Shown here: positions 1 to 9,821 of the stretch, piece by piece
How the letters are laid out: every line of letters starts with the position of its first letter
Numbering within the stretch: the stretch's first letter is position 1
Origin: Bradyrhizobium retamae
GTDB taxonomy: Bacteria; Pseudomonadota; Alphaproteobacteria; Rhizobiales; Xanthobacteraceae
Assembly (NCBI RefSeq): GCF_001440415.1
Contig: NZ_LLYA01000203.1
Span: 124,001-188,000, forward strand
DNA: 64,000 nt
Reading direction: 5' to 3'
The notes under the pieces: model-generated
Told to the model about the DNA's origin: nothing
The model's database searches: none
The model's input: the letters and a program-made list of their open reading frames with translations, nothing else
Position numbers and translations under genes: made by a program

Positions 1-35
1 GATCTCCCGCTCAGAAAAACGACGGGGGAAAAGCG

Positions 36-176
36 ATGAGCGCTCACGAAAAGAAATTTCCGATTGCCGAGTACGCCCAGAGCATGCACGACGTTTTTCT
101 GGTGTCGTCATTCGCCTCCTGGGCGATGCTGCTCGGCTTCGCGCCCGTGATGGCCTATCGCCTGCTGGTCAGCTAA
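36..176 (+). CDS. Small membrane protein, 46 aa, unknown function
   Basis: A short ATG-to-TAA frame of 46 codons. The first 17 residues are polar; residues about 18 to 43 form one hydrophobic stretch rich in V, L, A, F and M that could span the inner membrane once, ending in YRLLVS. A purine-rich AAAAGCG precedes the ATG. It points towards the DapA-family gene, and a 12-bp hairpin lies between them. I do not recognise the family. It could be the end of an operon that starts left of the window. Confidence 0.5.
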   Translation: MSAHEKKFPIAEYAQSMHDVFLVSSFASWAMLLGFAPVMAYRLLVS

Positions 177-184
177 TTCCATTT

Positions 185-212
185 CTCCCTCTCGCCATCG
201 GGCGAGAGGGAG
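185..212. terminator. Strong hairpin between convergent genes
   Basis: A perfect 12-bp stem (185-196 with 201-212) closes a 4-base loop. It sits between two genes that converge, so it could end transcripts from both sides, but neither flank has a clear U-tract. It may instead be a palindromic intergenic repeat. Confidence 0.45.
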
Positions 213-224
213 CCGATGCCATCC

Positions 225-1172
225 TTAAGCCCGCCGCAAAAGCTGTGGGCTCCGCCGCTCGATCTCCTCGTCGAGCAACGCTGCCAGCTCTGCGCTTATC
301 TCCACCATCGGCAGGCGAACCTCGGCGCTGTCGATCAGTCCGTTGCGCGCCAGCCAGTATTTTGCGGGCGCCGGGCTCGGCTCGGCAAACAACAGCCGGC
401 TCAGCCGGGAGAGTTCCTTCCAGCACGCCCGCGCGCCGTCGCGGTCGCCCTGCGCGAGCAGCGTGCGCAGCGATGCGAAGGCTTCGGTCTCCAGATGCGC
501 CGACAACAGGATCGCGCCATCGGCTCCGTCGGCGAGCGCGTCGTGATACTCCGCGTCTTCGCCGGTCAGCACGCGAAAGCCTGCTGGCCGTCTCGCCAGA
601 AAGTCAATCGACTGCGCGCGGTCGGCGCCGCAATCCTTCATGCCGACGATATTTGGATGCAAGGCAAGCTGCAGCAGCGTCTCGTTGGTGAGGCTGACGC
701 CTGTCCGGTAGGGAATGTTGTAGAGCACGATCGGCCATGAAGCGTGATCGGCGAGCGCGATGAAGTGCTGCACGAGGCCGCGCTGCGACGGCCGGATGTA
801 ATAGGGGCTCGCGATCAGATAGCCGTCGATCGGCCAGGTCGCCGTCTCATCCAGCGCATCGAGCATCTTCGCGGTGGAGGCGCCGGACAGGCCGAGCAGG
901 ATCGGCAAGTGGCGCCGGCTGGCGGAGAACTCGCTCTGCGTCAGCGTCACCAGCCGCTCCAGTTCGCCTGCGCGGAGCGACATGCCTTCGCCCGACGTCG
1001 CCGCGAGAATGAAGCCGTCGACGGGGCCAGCCGCATAGTGTCGGACGAGCCGGCGCAGCGACGCCTCGTCGAGTTCGCCGTCGCGAAATGGCGTGATCAG
1101 CGGCAGCCACAGGCCCTGCAGCCGGCTTGCCAGGTCGTTGCTTGCCAGGTCGTGGGTCGAAGGGGCAGTCAT
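225..1172 (-). CDS. Dihydrodipicolinate synthase / N-acetylneuraminate lyase family aldolase
   Basis: A 315-residue class I aldolase of the DapA family. The family motif appears as ATSGEG near residue 60, the catalytic tyrosine in LYNIPYRTG, and the Schiff-base lysine in GMKDCG. I chose the ATG at 1172 because AAGGAG lies 8 bases upstream; a longer frame to 1328 would run through a terminator hairpin. It may be true DapA (pyruvate plus aspartate semialdehyde, lysine synthesis) or a sugar-acid aldolase of the same fold; the unusual TSGEG in place of TTGE makes a plain DapA role uncertain. No lysine gene is adjacent. Confidence 0.8.
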   Translation of the reverse strand: MTAPSTHDLASNDLASRLQGLWLPLITPFRDGELDEASLRRLVRHYAAGPVDGFILAATSGEGMSLRAGELERLVTLTQSEFSASRRHLPILLGLSGASTAKMLDALDETATWPIDGYLIASPYYIRPSQRGLVQHFIALADHASWPIVLYNIPYRTGVSLTNETLLQLALHPNIVGMKDCGADRAQSIDFLARRPAGFRVLTGEDAEYHDALADGADGAILLSAHLETEAFASLRTLLAQGDRDGARACWKELSRLSRLLFAEPSPAPAKYWLARNGLIDSAEVRLPMVEISAELAALLDEEIERRSPQLLRRA

Positions 1173-1214
1173 CGTTCCATCTCCTTGTGGATAAGCGCCG
1201 GAGACGGGACCAAC

Positions 1215-1239
1215 AAAAAACCCCGTCCAGACGGCGGGG
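1215..1239 (-). terminator. Rho-independent terminator upstream of the aldolase gene
   Basis: Read on the minus strand, a GC-rich hairpin (CCCCG...CGGGG, 1221-1239) is followed by six U. It ends only 43 bases before the aldolase start, so it either ends an upstream small RNA or acts as an attenuator for the aldolase gene. Confidence 0.75.
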
Positions 1240-1343
1240 TTCGGGATCGTGGGTTCGCTACAGACTAGCGCGCGCGTCGATCTCGGGCCCCCGGATGGGG
1301 ACCTTTTTTCGACGACAGTGCTGCGCACGAACTCGTGATCATG
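1215..1343 (-). ncRNA. Candidate small RNA or attenuated leader
   Basis: A candidate transcript of about 130 nt runs from just after a TTGACA-type promoter to the terminator at 1215-1239. It contains a second stable hairpin, GGTCCCC paired with GGGGGCC. There is no convincing reading frame. Either it is an independent small RNA, the second of a pair downstream of the LysR gene, or it is the leader of the aldolase gene. Confidence 0.4.
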
Positions 1344-1348
1344 TGCGG

Positions 1349-1377
1349 ATGATGGAGGCCGAGAACCTCAATGTCAA
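1349..1377 (-). promoter_or_regulatory. Sigma-70 type promoter for the candidate small RNA
   Basis: On the minus strand a perfect TTGACA (1377-1372) is followed after 17 bases by CATCAT (1354-1349). The -35 box is excellent and the -10 box is poor. It lies between the two terminators, where no protein gene needs it. Confidence 0.4.
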
Positions 1378-1404
1378 TCTGTGCGGGAACATGACGCTGA
1401 CGCG

Positions 1405-1434
1405 AAAAAAAGCCGGGCCCAAAAGAGCCCGGCT
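1405..1434 (-). terminator. Strong rho-independent terminator
   Basis: On the minus strand AGCCGGGC pairs with GCCCGGCT (1427-1434 with 1411-1418) and is followed by seven U. It lies 230 bases beyond the LysR stop codon, too far to be that gene's own terminator without leaving a long tail, which suggests a small RNA gene in between. Confidence 0.85.
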
Positions 1435-1545
1435 TGAGGTATTGGCCACGTGAGGCCGACACAATCACCTTCCAAGAGGGATTACTGAACCGCCGCGTCA
1501 CTGGAGGAGGGGGACATATGCGCGACGCGACCGCTCAGCGTTTAA
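1405..1545 (-). ncRNA. Candidate AbcR-like (alpha-r15 type) trans-acting small RNA
   Basis: The stretch between the LysR gene and the terminator carries, on the minus strand, a C-rich segment TCCCCCTCCTCC (about 1514 down to 1503), a perfect anti-Shine-Dalgarno sequence, then CCTCTTGGAAGG and a strong terminator. Anti-Shine-Dalgarno loops plus an Hfq-type terminator tail are the hallmark of the AbcR/alpha-r15 family of Rhizobiales, which is controlled by LsrB/VtlR regulators, and such a regulator gene is the immediate neighbour. The 5' end is a guess; a CATAGT -10-like box lies near 1555. The opposite strand shows an apparent start with a strong ribosome site, but that is just the antisense of the C-rich loop. 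Confidence 0.5.
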
Positions 1546-1665
1546 GCACTATGATCCTCATCAGTGCCCTGCAGCAACCATCCAAGCCGCATGTCAGTCA
1601 TGCGGAGAGCGGGGCCTCTATAAAATAGGCTAATCCGGAAAGCGGAAGAACGAGCGCCACCGTTT

Positions 1666-2559
1666 TTACGAGGGCCAGCGCTGCGCCTTGCTCACCACGA
1701 AGTCGCGAAACACCTGCACGCGTGCGACCGTCTTCAGTTCCTCAGGGTAAACGAAATACGTATCCACCGCGATCGAATCGGTTTCGCCGAACAACTGCAC
1801 CAGGCGGTTGTTCTCCTCGACCAGATAGTCGGGCAGGGCGGCGATGCCGAGCCCCTGCTGGCAGGCGCGAACGAGCCCCAAGATGTTGTTCACCTTGAAG
1901 TAGGCCTCGCGCGGGCCCGAGCCGTTGCGGCCGGCGTCGATCAGCCAGCTTCGGTTCTGCAGATGCGGCGGCACCTGCGCGTCGCCAAGCATGATGATGC
2001 GGTGCGAGTCGAGGTCGTCCAGCGTCCGCGGCGTACCGAAGCGCTTGATGTATTCCGGCGAGCAATAAGCATGGAAGCCGATAGAGAACAGCTTGCGCTG
2101 GATCAGGTCGGGCTGGGTCGGCTTTCGGGTCCGGATCGCGACGTCGGCCTCGCGCATCGACAGGTCGAGATCCTCGTCGGTGACGATCAGCGAGATGCGG
2201 ATATCAGGATAAAGCGCGGTGAATTCATCGAGCCGCGGGATCAGCCAGTTGATGCCGAGCGCGGGCGGCGTCGTGATCTTGAGGTCACCGCTCGGCCGCT
2301 CGCGGCTGTCGGTGAGTTTTGCGCGCGCCGCCTGCAACTGCATGAAGACATCATGCGCCGTGCGGAACAAAAGATCGCCCTGCTCGGTGAGGATGAGCCC
2401 GCGCGCGTGGCGGTGGAATAGCGACACCGCAAGCTCCTGCTCCAGCGCGCTCACCTGCCGCGATACCGCGGATTGCGAGAGCCCCAATTGCTCGCCGGCA
2501 TGGGTAAAGCTTCCCGCTTCCGCCGCCGCGTGAAAGACCTTCAGCTTGTCCCAGTCCAT
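1666..2559 (-). CDS. lsrB: LysR-family regulator, LsrB/VtlR type
   Basis: A 297-residue LysR regulator. Residues 1-60 hold the winged helix-turn-helix (FTHAGEQLGLSQSAVSRQVS), followed by the periplasmic-binding-like effector domain. The sequence strongly resembles the rhizobial LsrB/VtlR regulators, which control envelope, redox and small-RNA genes. The genomic setting agrees: trxB lies 29 bases upstream on the same strand and an Lrp gene is divergent, as I recall for the lsrB neighbourhood in Sinorhizobium. I chose ATG 2559 (MDWDKLKVF); the frame could extend to 2586. The symbol is by resemblance and context only. Confidence 0.8.
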   Translation of the reverse strand: MDWDKLKVFHAAAEAGSFTHAGEQLGLSQSAVSRQVSALEQELAVSLFHRHARGLILTEQGDLLFRTAHDVFMQLQAARAKLTDSRERPSGDLKITTPPALGINWLIPRLDEFTALYPDIRISLIVTDEDLDLSMREADVAIRTRKPTQPDLIQRKLFSIGFHAYCSPEYIKRFGTPRTLDDLDSHRIIMLGDAQVPPHLQNRSWLIDAGRNGSGPREAYFKVNNILGLVRACQQGLGIAALPDYLVEENNRLVQLFGETDSIAVDTYFVYPEELKTVARVQVFRDFVVSKAQRWPS

Positions 2560-2588
2560 GTCAAATCCGTCTCGTGTTCTAGGCATGA

Positions 2589-3554
2589 CTATTCAGCCGC
2601 CGCGCGATCGCTCGCGCGCAAAGCCAGGAAGCGTTCGGCCTCAAGGGCTGCCATGCAGCCGAGGCCGGCAGCCGTAACCGCCTGGCGGTAGGTTTCGTCA
2701 GCCACGTCGCCGGCGGCGAATAGGCCGGGGATCGAGGTTGCGGTCGAGTTCGGCGCCACCTCGACATAGCCTGATGGCCTCAGCTTGATCTGGCCTTTGA
2801 CAAGGTCGGTTGCCGGCGCATGCCCGATGGCGATGAAGACGCCGTCGGCCGCAACACTCGTGAGTGTGCCGGTCTTGACGTTCTTCAGGCGCACATGGGT
2901 GACCTTGCTCGGGTTCTCGGCGCCGCAGATCTCGTCGATCGCCGAGTCCCACACCACCTTGATCTTCGGATTCTTGAACAGCCGGTCCTGCAGGATGCGC
3001 TCGGCGCGGAAATGATCGCGGCGATGCACGATCGTGACCTGCGAGGCGAAGTTGGTCAGGTACATCGCTTCCTCGACCGCGGTATTGCCGCCGCCGACCA
3101 CGATCACCTCCTTGCCGCGGTAGAAGAAGCCGTCGCAGGTCGCGCAGGCCGAGACGCCAAAACCCTTGAACTTTTCTTCCGAGGGAATGCCGAGCCAGCG
3201 CGCCTGCGCGCCAGTGGCGAGGACCACGGTTTCCGCCAGATAGACATCGCCGCTATCGCAGGTCAGGCGGAACGGCCGCTGCGCCAGTTCGAGTTTGTTG
3301 ACGAAATCGGTGACGATTTTGGTGCCGACATGGGCCGCCTGCTTCTCCATCTGCTCCATCAGCCAGGGGCCCTGGATGACGTCGGCAAAGCCCGGATAGT
3401 TTTCCACGTCGGTGGTGATGGTGAGTTGTCCGCCGGGCTGGATGCCCTGAATCAGCACCGGCTCCAGCATCGCGCGCGCCGCGTAGATCGCCGCGGTGTA
3501 GCCGGCGGGGCCGGAACCGATAATGACGACCTTGGCATGAATAGGCGCAGGCAT
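2589..3554 (-). CDS. trxB: Thioredoxin-disulfide reductase
   Basis: A 321-residue flavoenzyme that uses NADPH to reduce thioredoxin in the cytoplasm. The FAD-binding GSGPAGYTAA lies near residue 13, the redox-active CATC near 135, the NADP-binding GGGNTAVEEA near 155, and the C-terminal FAD motif GLFAAGDVAD near 283. The length is typical. It is followed by the LsrB-type LysR gene on the same strand after 29 bases, probably one operon, and it is divergent from an Lrp-family gene. The shared intergenic region has two inverted repeats that could serve as Lrp sites. Confidence 0.95.
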   Translation of the reverse strand: MPAPIHAKVVIIGSGPAGYTAAIYAARAMLEPVLIQGIQPGGQLTITTDVENYPGFADVIQGPWLMEQMEKQAAHVGTKIVTDFVNKLELAQRPFRLTCDSGDVYLAETVVLATGAQARWLGIPSEEKFKGFGVSACATCDGFFYRGKEVIVVGGGNTAVEEAMYLTNFASQVTIVHRRDHFRAERILQDRLFKNPKIKVVWDSAIDEICGAENPSKVTHVRLKNVKTGTLTSVAADGVFIAIGHAPATDLVKGQIKLRPSGYVEVAPNSTATSIPGLFAAGDVADETYRQAVTAAGLGCMAALEAERFLALRASDRAAAE

Positions 3555-3672
3555 CGGCGGATCCCTCTCTTATTCGGGGGTTTGTTTTGACTTTGAGCAG
3601 AAGCGCCTGGAAGGAGGTCGACGGCGCTGAAAGTGTCAAATCCAAGTCTAAGATATCTGGGTAGCTATGCAA

Positions 3673-3684
3673 GAATTGCAATTC
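3673..3684. promoter_or_regulatory. Palindrome in the trxB-lrp control region
   Basis: GAATTGCAATTC is a perfect 12-base palindrome in the divergent intergenic region. It resembles an operator for a dimeric regulator such as the adjacent Lrp protein, but no promoter boxes fix its role. Confidence 0.4.
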
Positions 3685-3740
3685 ATCCCAGCGAATTTTC
3701 CCCGGAACTGAAGTAACAATCGCGAAATATGGCGTCGCGC

Positions 3741-3757
3741 GCGCAATAAAATTGCGC
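3741..3757. promoter_or_regulatory. Inverted repeat, possible Lrp autoregulatory site
   Basis: GCGCAAT and ATTGCGC form a perfect 7-base inverted repeat separated by AAA, an AT-rich centre with CG-rich flanks as expected for an Lrp/AsnC site. It lies about 75 bases upstream of the Lrp start, in the divergent trxB-lrp promoter region. Confidence 0.45.
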
Positions 3758-3831
3758 AAGCTGCTCGGCGTGCGCTAAGAGAGTTGCCAGTAGGCCAGCC
3801 CACGCGGCCAGAATTAGGGAACCCGACGCGC

Positions 3832-4311
3832 GTGTCGAAGAATCTTGACGAAATCGACCTTCGAATCCTTGCCGAAATCCAGGCCGACGGCCGAATCACC
3901 AACGTGGAACTGGCCAAGCGCGTCGGTATCTCGCCGCCGCCCTGCCTGCGCCGGGTTCGCACGTTGGAGGAAGAAGGCTACATCCAGGGCTACCGGGGCC
4001 TGTTGGATCCGCGTCGGCTAGGCTTCGACGTCACCGTGTTTGCTTCGGTCCATTTGTCCAGCCAGGCGGATGCGGATTTGCGCGCGTTCGAGGATTTTGT
4101 CCGCGCCGAGCCGCTGGTGCGGGAATGCTGGATGCTGTCGGGCGAAGTCGACTTCATCCTCAAATGCGTCGCGCCCGACATGGCGACGTTTCAGGATTTC
4201 GTCACGCACCTGACGGGCGCGCCGCATGTGCGCAACGTCAGGACGTCGCTGGTGCTGCACAATTCGAAATATGAAGCGGCCGTGCCGCTCGATGTGAAGG
4301 TGGCGGGGTGA
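3832..4311 (+). CDS. Lrp/AsnC-family transcriptional regulator
   Basis: A regulator of 159 residues from the GTG at 3832; the open frame extends to a TTG at 3784. The N-terminal helix-turn-helix spans roughly residues 5-55 (RITNVELAKRVGISPPPCLR), followed by the RAM effector-binding domain, where ligand and octamer contacts form. Family members are about 150-165 residues, which favours the GTG start, with AGGGA about 11 bases upstream. It is divergent from trxB, and the pair with lsrB is a known rhizobial arrangement, so a role in redox or amino-acid-linked control of trxB is a fair inference. Confidence 0.85.
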   Translation: MSKNLDEIDLRILAEIQADGRITNVELAKRVGISPPPCLRRVRTLEEEGYIQGYRGLLDPRRLGFDVTVFASVHLSSQADADLRAFEDFVRAEPLVRECWMLSGEVDFILKCVAPDMATFQDFVTHLTGAPHVRNVRTSLVLHNSKYEAAVPLDVKVAG

Positions 4312-4319
4312 GATTGAGA

Positions 4320-4359
4320 GTCATTCCGGGTTCGCGTCTTTAACGCGCCCCGGAATGAC
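4320..4359. repeat. Palindromic intergenic repeat, CATTCCGGG family
   Basis: GTCATTCCGGG and CCCCGGAATGAC flank a short GCGC-rich centre. I recognise the pattern as a dispersed palindromic element of Bradyrhizobium chromosomes. Lying between convergent genes it may also act as a bidirectional terminator. Confidence 0.6.
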
Positions 4360-4384
4360 GTGCTTAGGAAACTGCGCTCAGCTT

Positions 4385-4804
4385 TTATTTCTTCCGCATC
4401 GCATCGACGCTGTACGGGCCGCCGCCTGCAGTGGAAAGATAAAGGCAGGCGAAGCAGAACAGGATCGCGAGCGTGCCGCCGTTGATGAGCGGAAAAAAGC
4501 TCCTCGGCGCATGACCGATGAAATAGGCAAAGGCCATCTCGCCGGCGAGAATGAAGGCGACGGGCTGCGTGAACAGTCCGAGCAGCAAGAGCCCGCCTAG
4601 AATCAACTCAATCGCACCGGCGGCTCCCGATAGCGACATCAATTGCACCTTGTTGAGGAAGGCGTAAGCGTTACCCTCCGGAATTGTCGGAAACTTCAGA
4701 ATCTTCGCGACACCGTACTGAAACAGCAATAGCCCGGTGATGAAGCGAAACAGGCTCAGCGCCGGCGGTTGCCATTTCGCGAGCATCTTGTCGATTTGTT
4801 CCAT
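4385..4804 (-). CDS. DoxX-family membrane protein
   Basis: A 139-residue protein with four hydrophobic segments, about residues 17-37, 55-75, 80-97 and 105-125, which is the DoxX topology. DoxX proteins are quinone-linked or redox membrane proteins whose exact reaction is often unknown. The first helix begins FRFITGLLLFQYGVAKI, a typical DoxX start. The upstream region has GGGGGAC about 6 bases before the ATG. It is convergent with the Lrp gene and stands alone. Confidence 0.85.
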   Translation of the reverse strand: MEQIDKMLAKWQPPALSLFRFITGLLLFQYGVAKILKFPTIPEGNAYAFLNKVQLMSLSGAAGAIELILGGLLLLGLFTQPVAFILAGEMAFAYFIGHAPRSFFPLINGGTLAILFCFACLYLSTAGGGPYSVDAMRKK

Positions 4805-5118
4805 GTCATAGTCCCCCTTTGTTTGACGCGCTAAAACTTAGCGCCACGAGATTACACGGTCTTGTCGGATCGCGTGTGATGCCGACACAACACCCCTGAG
4901 ATTGAATCATTCCCCTTCACCGCGCCGCTTCGCGACATTGTTGCGATTGCAGCGCAGCGCGATGCCGCCTCGGCAACAGCCTGCAGCTCATCGCCGCGGA
5001 TGCTTCGCAACGCCGGCATGCTCCGGTCTAGTTAGTTATAATCTATAAACATTGTCCGGGATTCGGATATTCTGAAATCCGCCGCACCACTACTCACATT
5101 CCTGTCAGTACAGCAGCA
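4805..5118. other. Intergenic region without a recognisable gene
   Basis: About 310 bases upstream of the DoxX gene and downstream of greA. It must hold the DoxX promoter. I see no frame, RNA or repeat that I can support; an AT-rich run near 5030-5050 is the only clear change in composition. Confidence 0.4.
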
Positions 5119-5119
5119 A

Positions 5120-5146
5120 CAAAAAAGCCGCGTGGAAAACGCGGCT
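5120..5146 (-). terminator. Rho-independent terminator of greA
   Basis: On the minus strand GCCGCGT pairs with ACGCGGC across a short loop and is followed by TTTTTT. It lies about 80 bases beyond the greA stop. Confidence 0.85.
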
Positions 5147-5177
5147 TTGTCGCAACAGTAACTTGCAGGTGACTACA

Positions 5178-5223
5178 GCATGATCCGGAAACGTGGATAT
5201 CGGATTTCCGAAGAGATCATGCT
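5178..5223. repeat. Dispersed palindrome, AGCATGATC...GATCATGCT type
   Basis: AGCATGATCCGGAAA and TTTCCGAAGAGATCATGCT are the two arms of a long imperfect palindrome that directly abuts the greA stop. This is the common rhizobial AGCATGATCCGGAAA repeat. Confidence 0.7.
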
Positions 5224-5700
5224 CTAGCGCCACTCGACCTTGGTGATCTCGTAGGCCTTGGCGCCGCCGGGAGCCACGACCTCTACGGTCGAGCCCTTCT
5301 TCTTGCCGATCAGGGCGCGAGCCAGCGGCGAGGTGATCGAGATGCGGCCCTTCTTGGCGTCGGCTTCCGGTTCGCCGACGATCTGCCACACCGCTTTCTT
5401 TTCGGTGTCCTCGTCGACCAGTGTGACGGTCGCGCCGAACTTGACGGTGTCGCCGGACAGCTTCGAGATGTCGATGATGTCGGCGCGCGCGAGCTTGTCC
5501 TCGAGCTCGGCGATGCGGCCTTCGTTGTGCGACTGCTCTTCCTTGGCCGCGTGATATTCCGCGTTCTCGGAGAGATCGCCATGCGAGCGCGCCTCGGCGA
5601 TATGCTCGATGATGCGCGGACGCTCCACCGACTGGCGCTGCTTCAATTCGACCTCCAGGGCGGCATACCCGCTAGCAGTCATCGGAACCTTGTCCATCAT
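5224..5700 (-). CDS. greA: Transcription elongation factor GreA
   Basis: A protein of about 158 residues that rescues backtracked RNA polymerase by inserting its coiled coil into the secondary channel. The N-terminal coiled coil (about residues 1-75, EVELKQRQSVERPRIIEHIA) carries the acidic tip DLSENAEYHAAKEEQ, and the C-terminal FKBP-like domain ends with GSTVEV. ATG codons at 5700 and 5697 are both possible; the AAGGACGGAAAGAG ahead of them is the ribosome site. The open frame to 5784 would add 28 residues not found in the family. It is followed by a dispersed palindrome and a terminator. Confidence 0.95.
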   Translation of the reverse strand: MMDKVPMTASGYAALEVELKQRQSVERPRIIEHIAEARSHGDLSENAEYHAAKEEQSHNEGRIAELEDKLARADIIDISKLSGDTVKFGATVTLVDEDTEKKAVWQIVGEPEADAKKGRISITSPLARALIGKKKGSTVEVVAPGGAKAYEITKVEWR

Positions 5701-5798
5701 CTCTTTCCGTCCTTCCCTCGTGCGAGCCGCCAGAAGTTGCGCGCACGAGCCATGCTTTCGATTTCGATCAGGAACTCGACACACAAACCCGCCAGCCC

Positions 5799-5826
5799 GT
5801 TGATTTTAGGCCCCGTCAGGGGCCTT
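5799..5826 (-). terminator. Probable terminator downstream of carB
   Basis: GGCCCC and GGGGCC form a stem around TGAC about 80 bases beyond the carB stop. The following TAAAATCA is a weak U-tract, so the call is moderate. Confidence 0.5.
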
Positions 5827-5906
5827 ACAACATCAAACGGGCGGTGGGTTCCAGCCATGCCGGCTTATTGCCGATCGTTTCGCGGGCATTTTCGCCCGGC
5901 AAACGA

Positions 5907-9371
<3,465 letters not shown>

Positions 9372-9397
9372 CAGCTCTCAGACTGGATTTTGGGCAC

Positions 9398-9425
9398 AAA
9401 AAAAGGGCGCGCAGCCGCGCGTCCC
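9398..9425 (-). terminator. Terminator or attenuator directly upstream of carB
   Basis: On the minus strand a stem GGG-A-CGCGC with GCGCG-CCC is followed by seven U and ends 26 bases before the carB start. There is too little room for a promoter between them, so carB transcripts starting further upstream must pass it. It could also terminate transcripts from the upstream tRNA-like gene. Confidence 0.7.
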
Positions 9426-9534
9426 CTAAGCCAAGAGCGCGGGTCACCCTCGCGCGCGGGTGGTCTTTAGACCAGATTCCGCACCCGCGAAACCCCCAAA
9501 AACGGGCCATCAACGGAGAATTCAGGGATTGGCG

Positions 9535-9665
9535 CTCGGTCCGTCTTCGCTCTACGGGGGGCCCAGTCCGTCTACGCTTTCGCTTTGCTCAAGCTACGCC
9601 GGACACGCTTTGCCCCGCCGGTCTCCGGCGTGGCTGCGCCACGCGTAGCCCGTCAGGGCGAAGCG
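9535..9665. repeat. Dispersed intergenic repeat next to the tRNA-like gene
   Basis: Contains CGTCTACGCTTTCGCTTTGC and the inverted arms CGTGGCTGCGCCACG with GAAGCGTGG, a composition typical of Bradyrhizobium dispersed elements (GTAGACGAAAGCG type). No reading frame is supported. Confidence 0.45.
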
Positions 9666-9741
9666 TGGAGGCCCGGCCTGGATTTGAACCAGGATAAAGA
9701 GCATTGCACTGCTCCCGCGTCGACGCTTCCGCCACCGGGCC
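9666..9741 (-). tRNA. tRNA-Cys-like gene (GCA) with an 8-base anticodon loop
   Basis: On the minus strand a full cloverleaf can be drawn: 7-bp acceptor GGCCCGG/CCGGGCC, D stem GCG/CGC, anticodon stem GGAGC/GCTCT (one G-U), T arm CCTGG-TTCAAAT-CCAGG, discriminator U73 and an encoded CCA. U73 and the GCA triplet both mark tRNA-Cys. The anticodon loop is AGTGCAAT, 8 bases instead of 7, with one extra base before U33; alternatively A and U pair and leave a 6-base loop. The D loop lacks the usual GG pair. So it is either a diverged functional tRNA or a decayed one. The 9398-9425 hairpin could be its terminator. Confidence 0.6.
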
Positions 9742-9821
9742 GTAGCAATCATTGCCCATCACGGCGCGGTGAACCATACCTTACCGCGCTTTAGGGTTAA
9801 CAACCTTAACGCGCGTGGAAC

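Noticed and set aside
1518..1628. A 36-codon frame on the plus strand with a very strong ribosome site (GGAGGAGGGGG)
   Set aside because: The strong site is the antisense of a C-rich anti-Shine-Dalgarno segment in a likely small RNA on the minus strand; the peptide has no recognisable pattern.
9372..9513. A leader peptide for carB attenuation (starting ARFWGFRGCGIW)
   Set aside because: The frame does not stop before the terminator and is not enriched in Arg or another regulatory amino acid; I kept only the RNA-structure idea.
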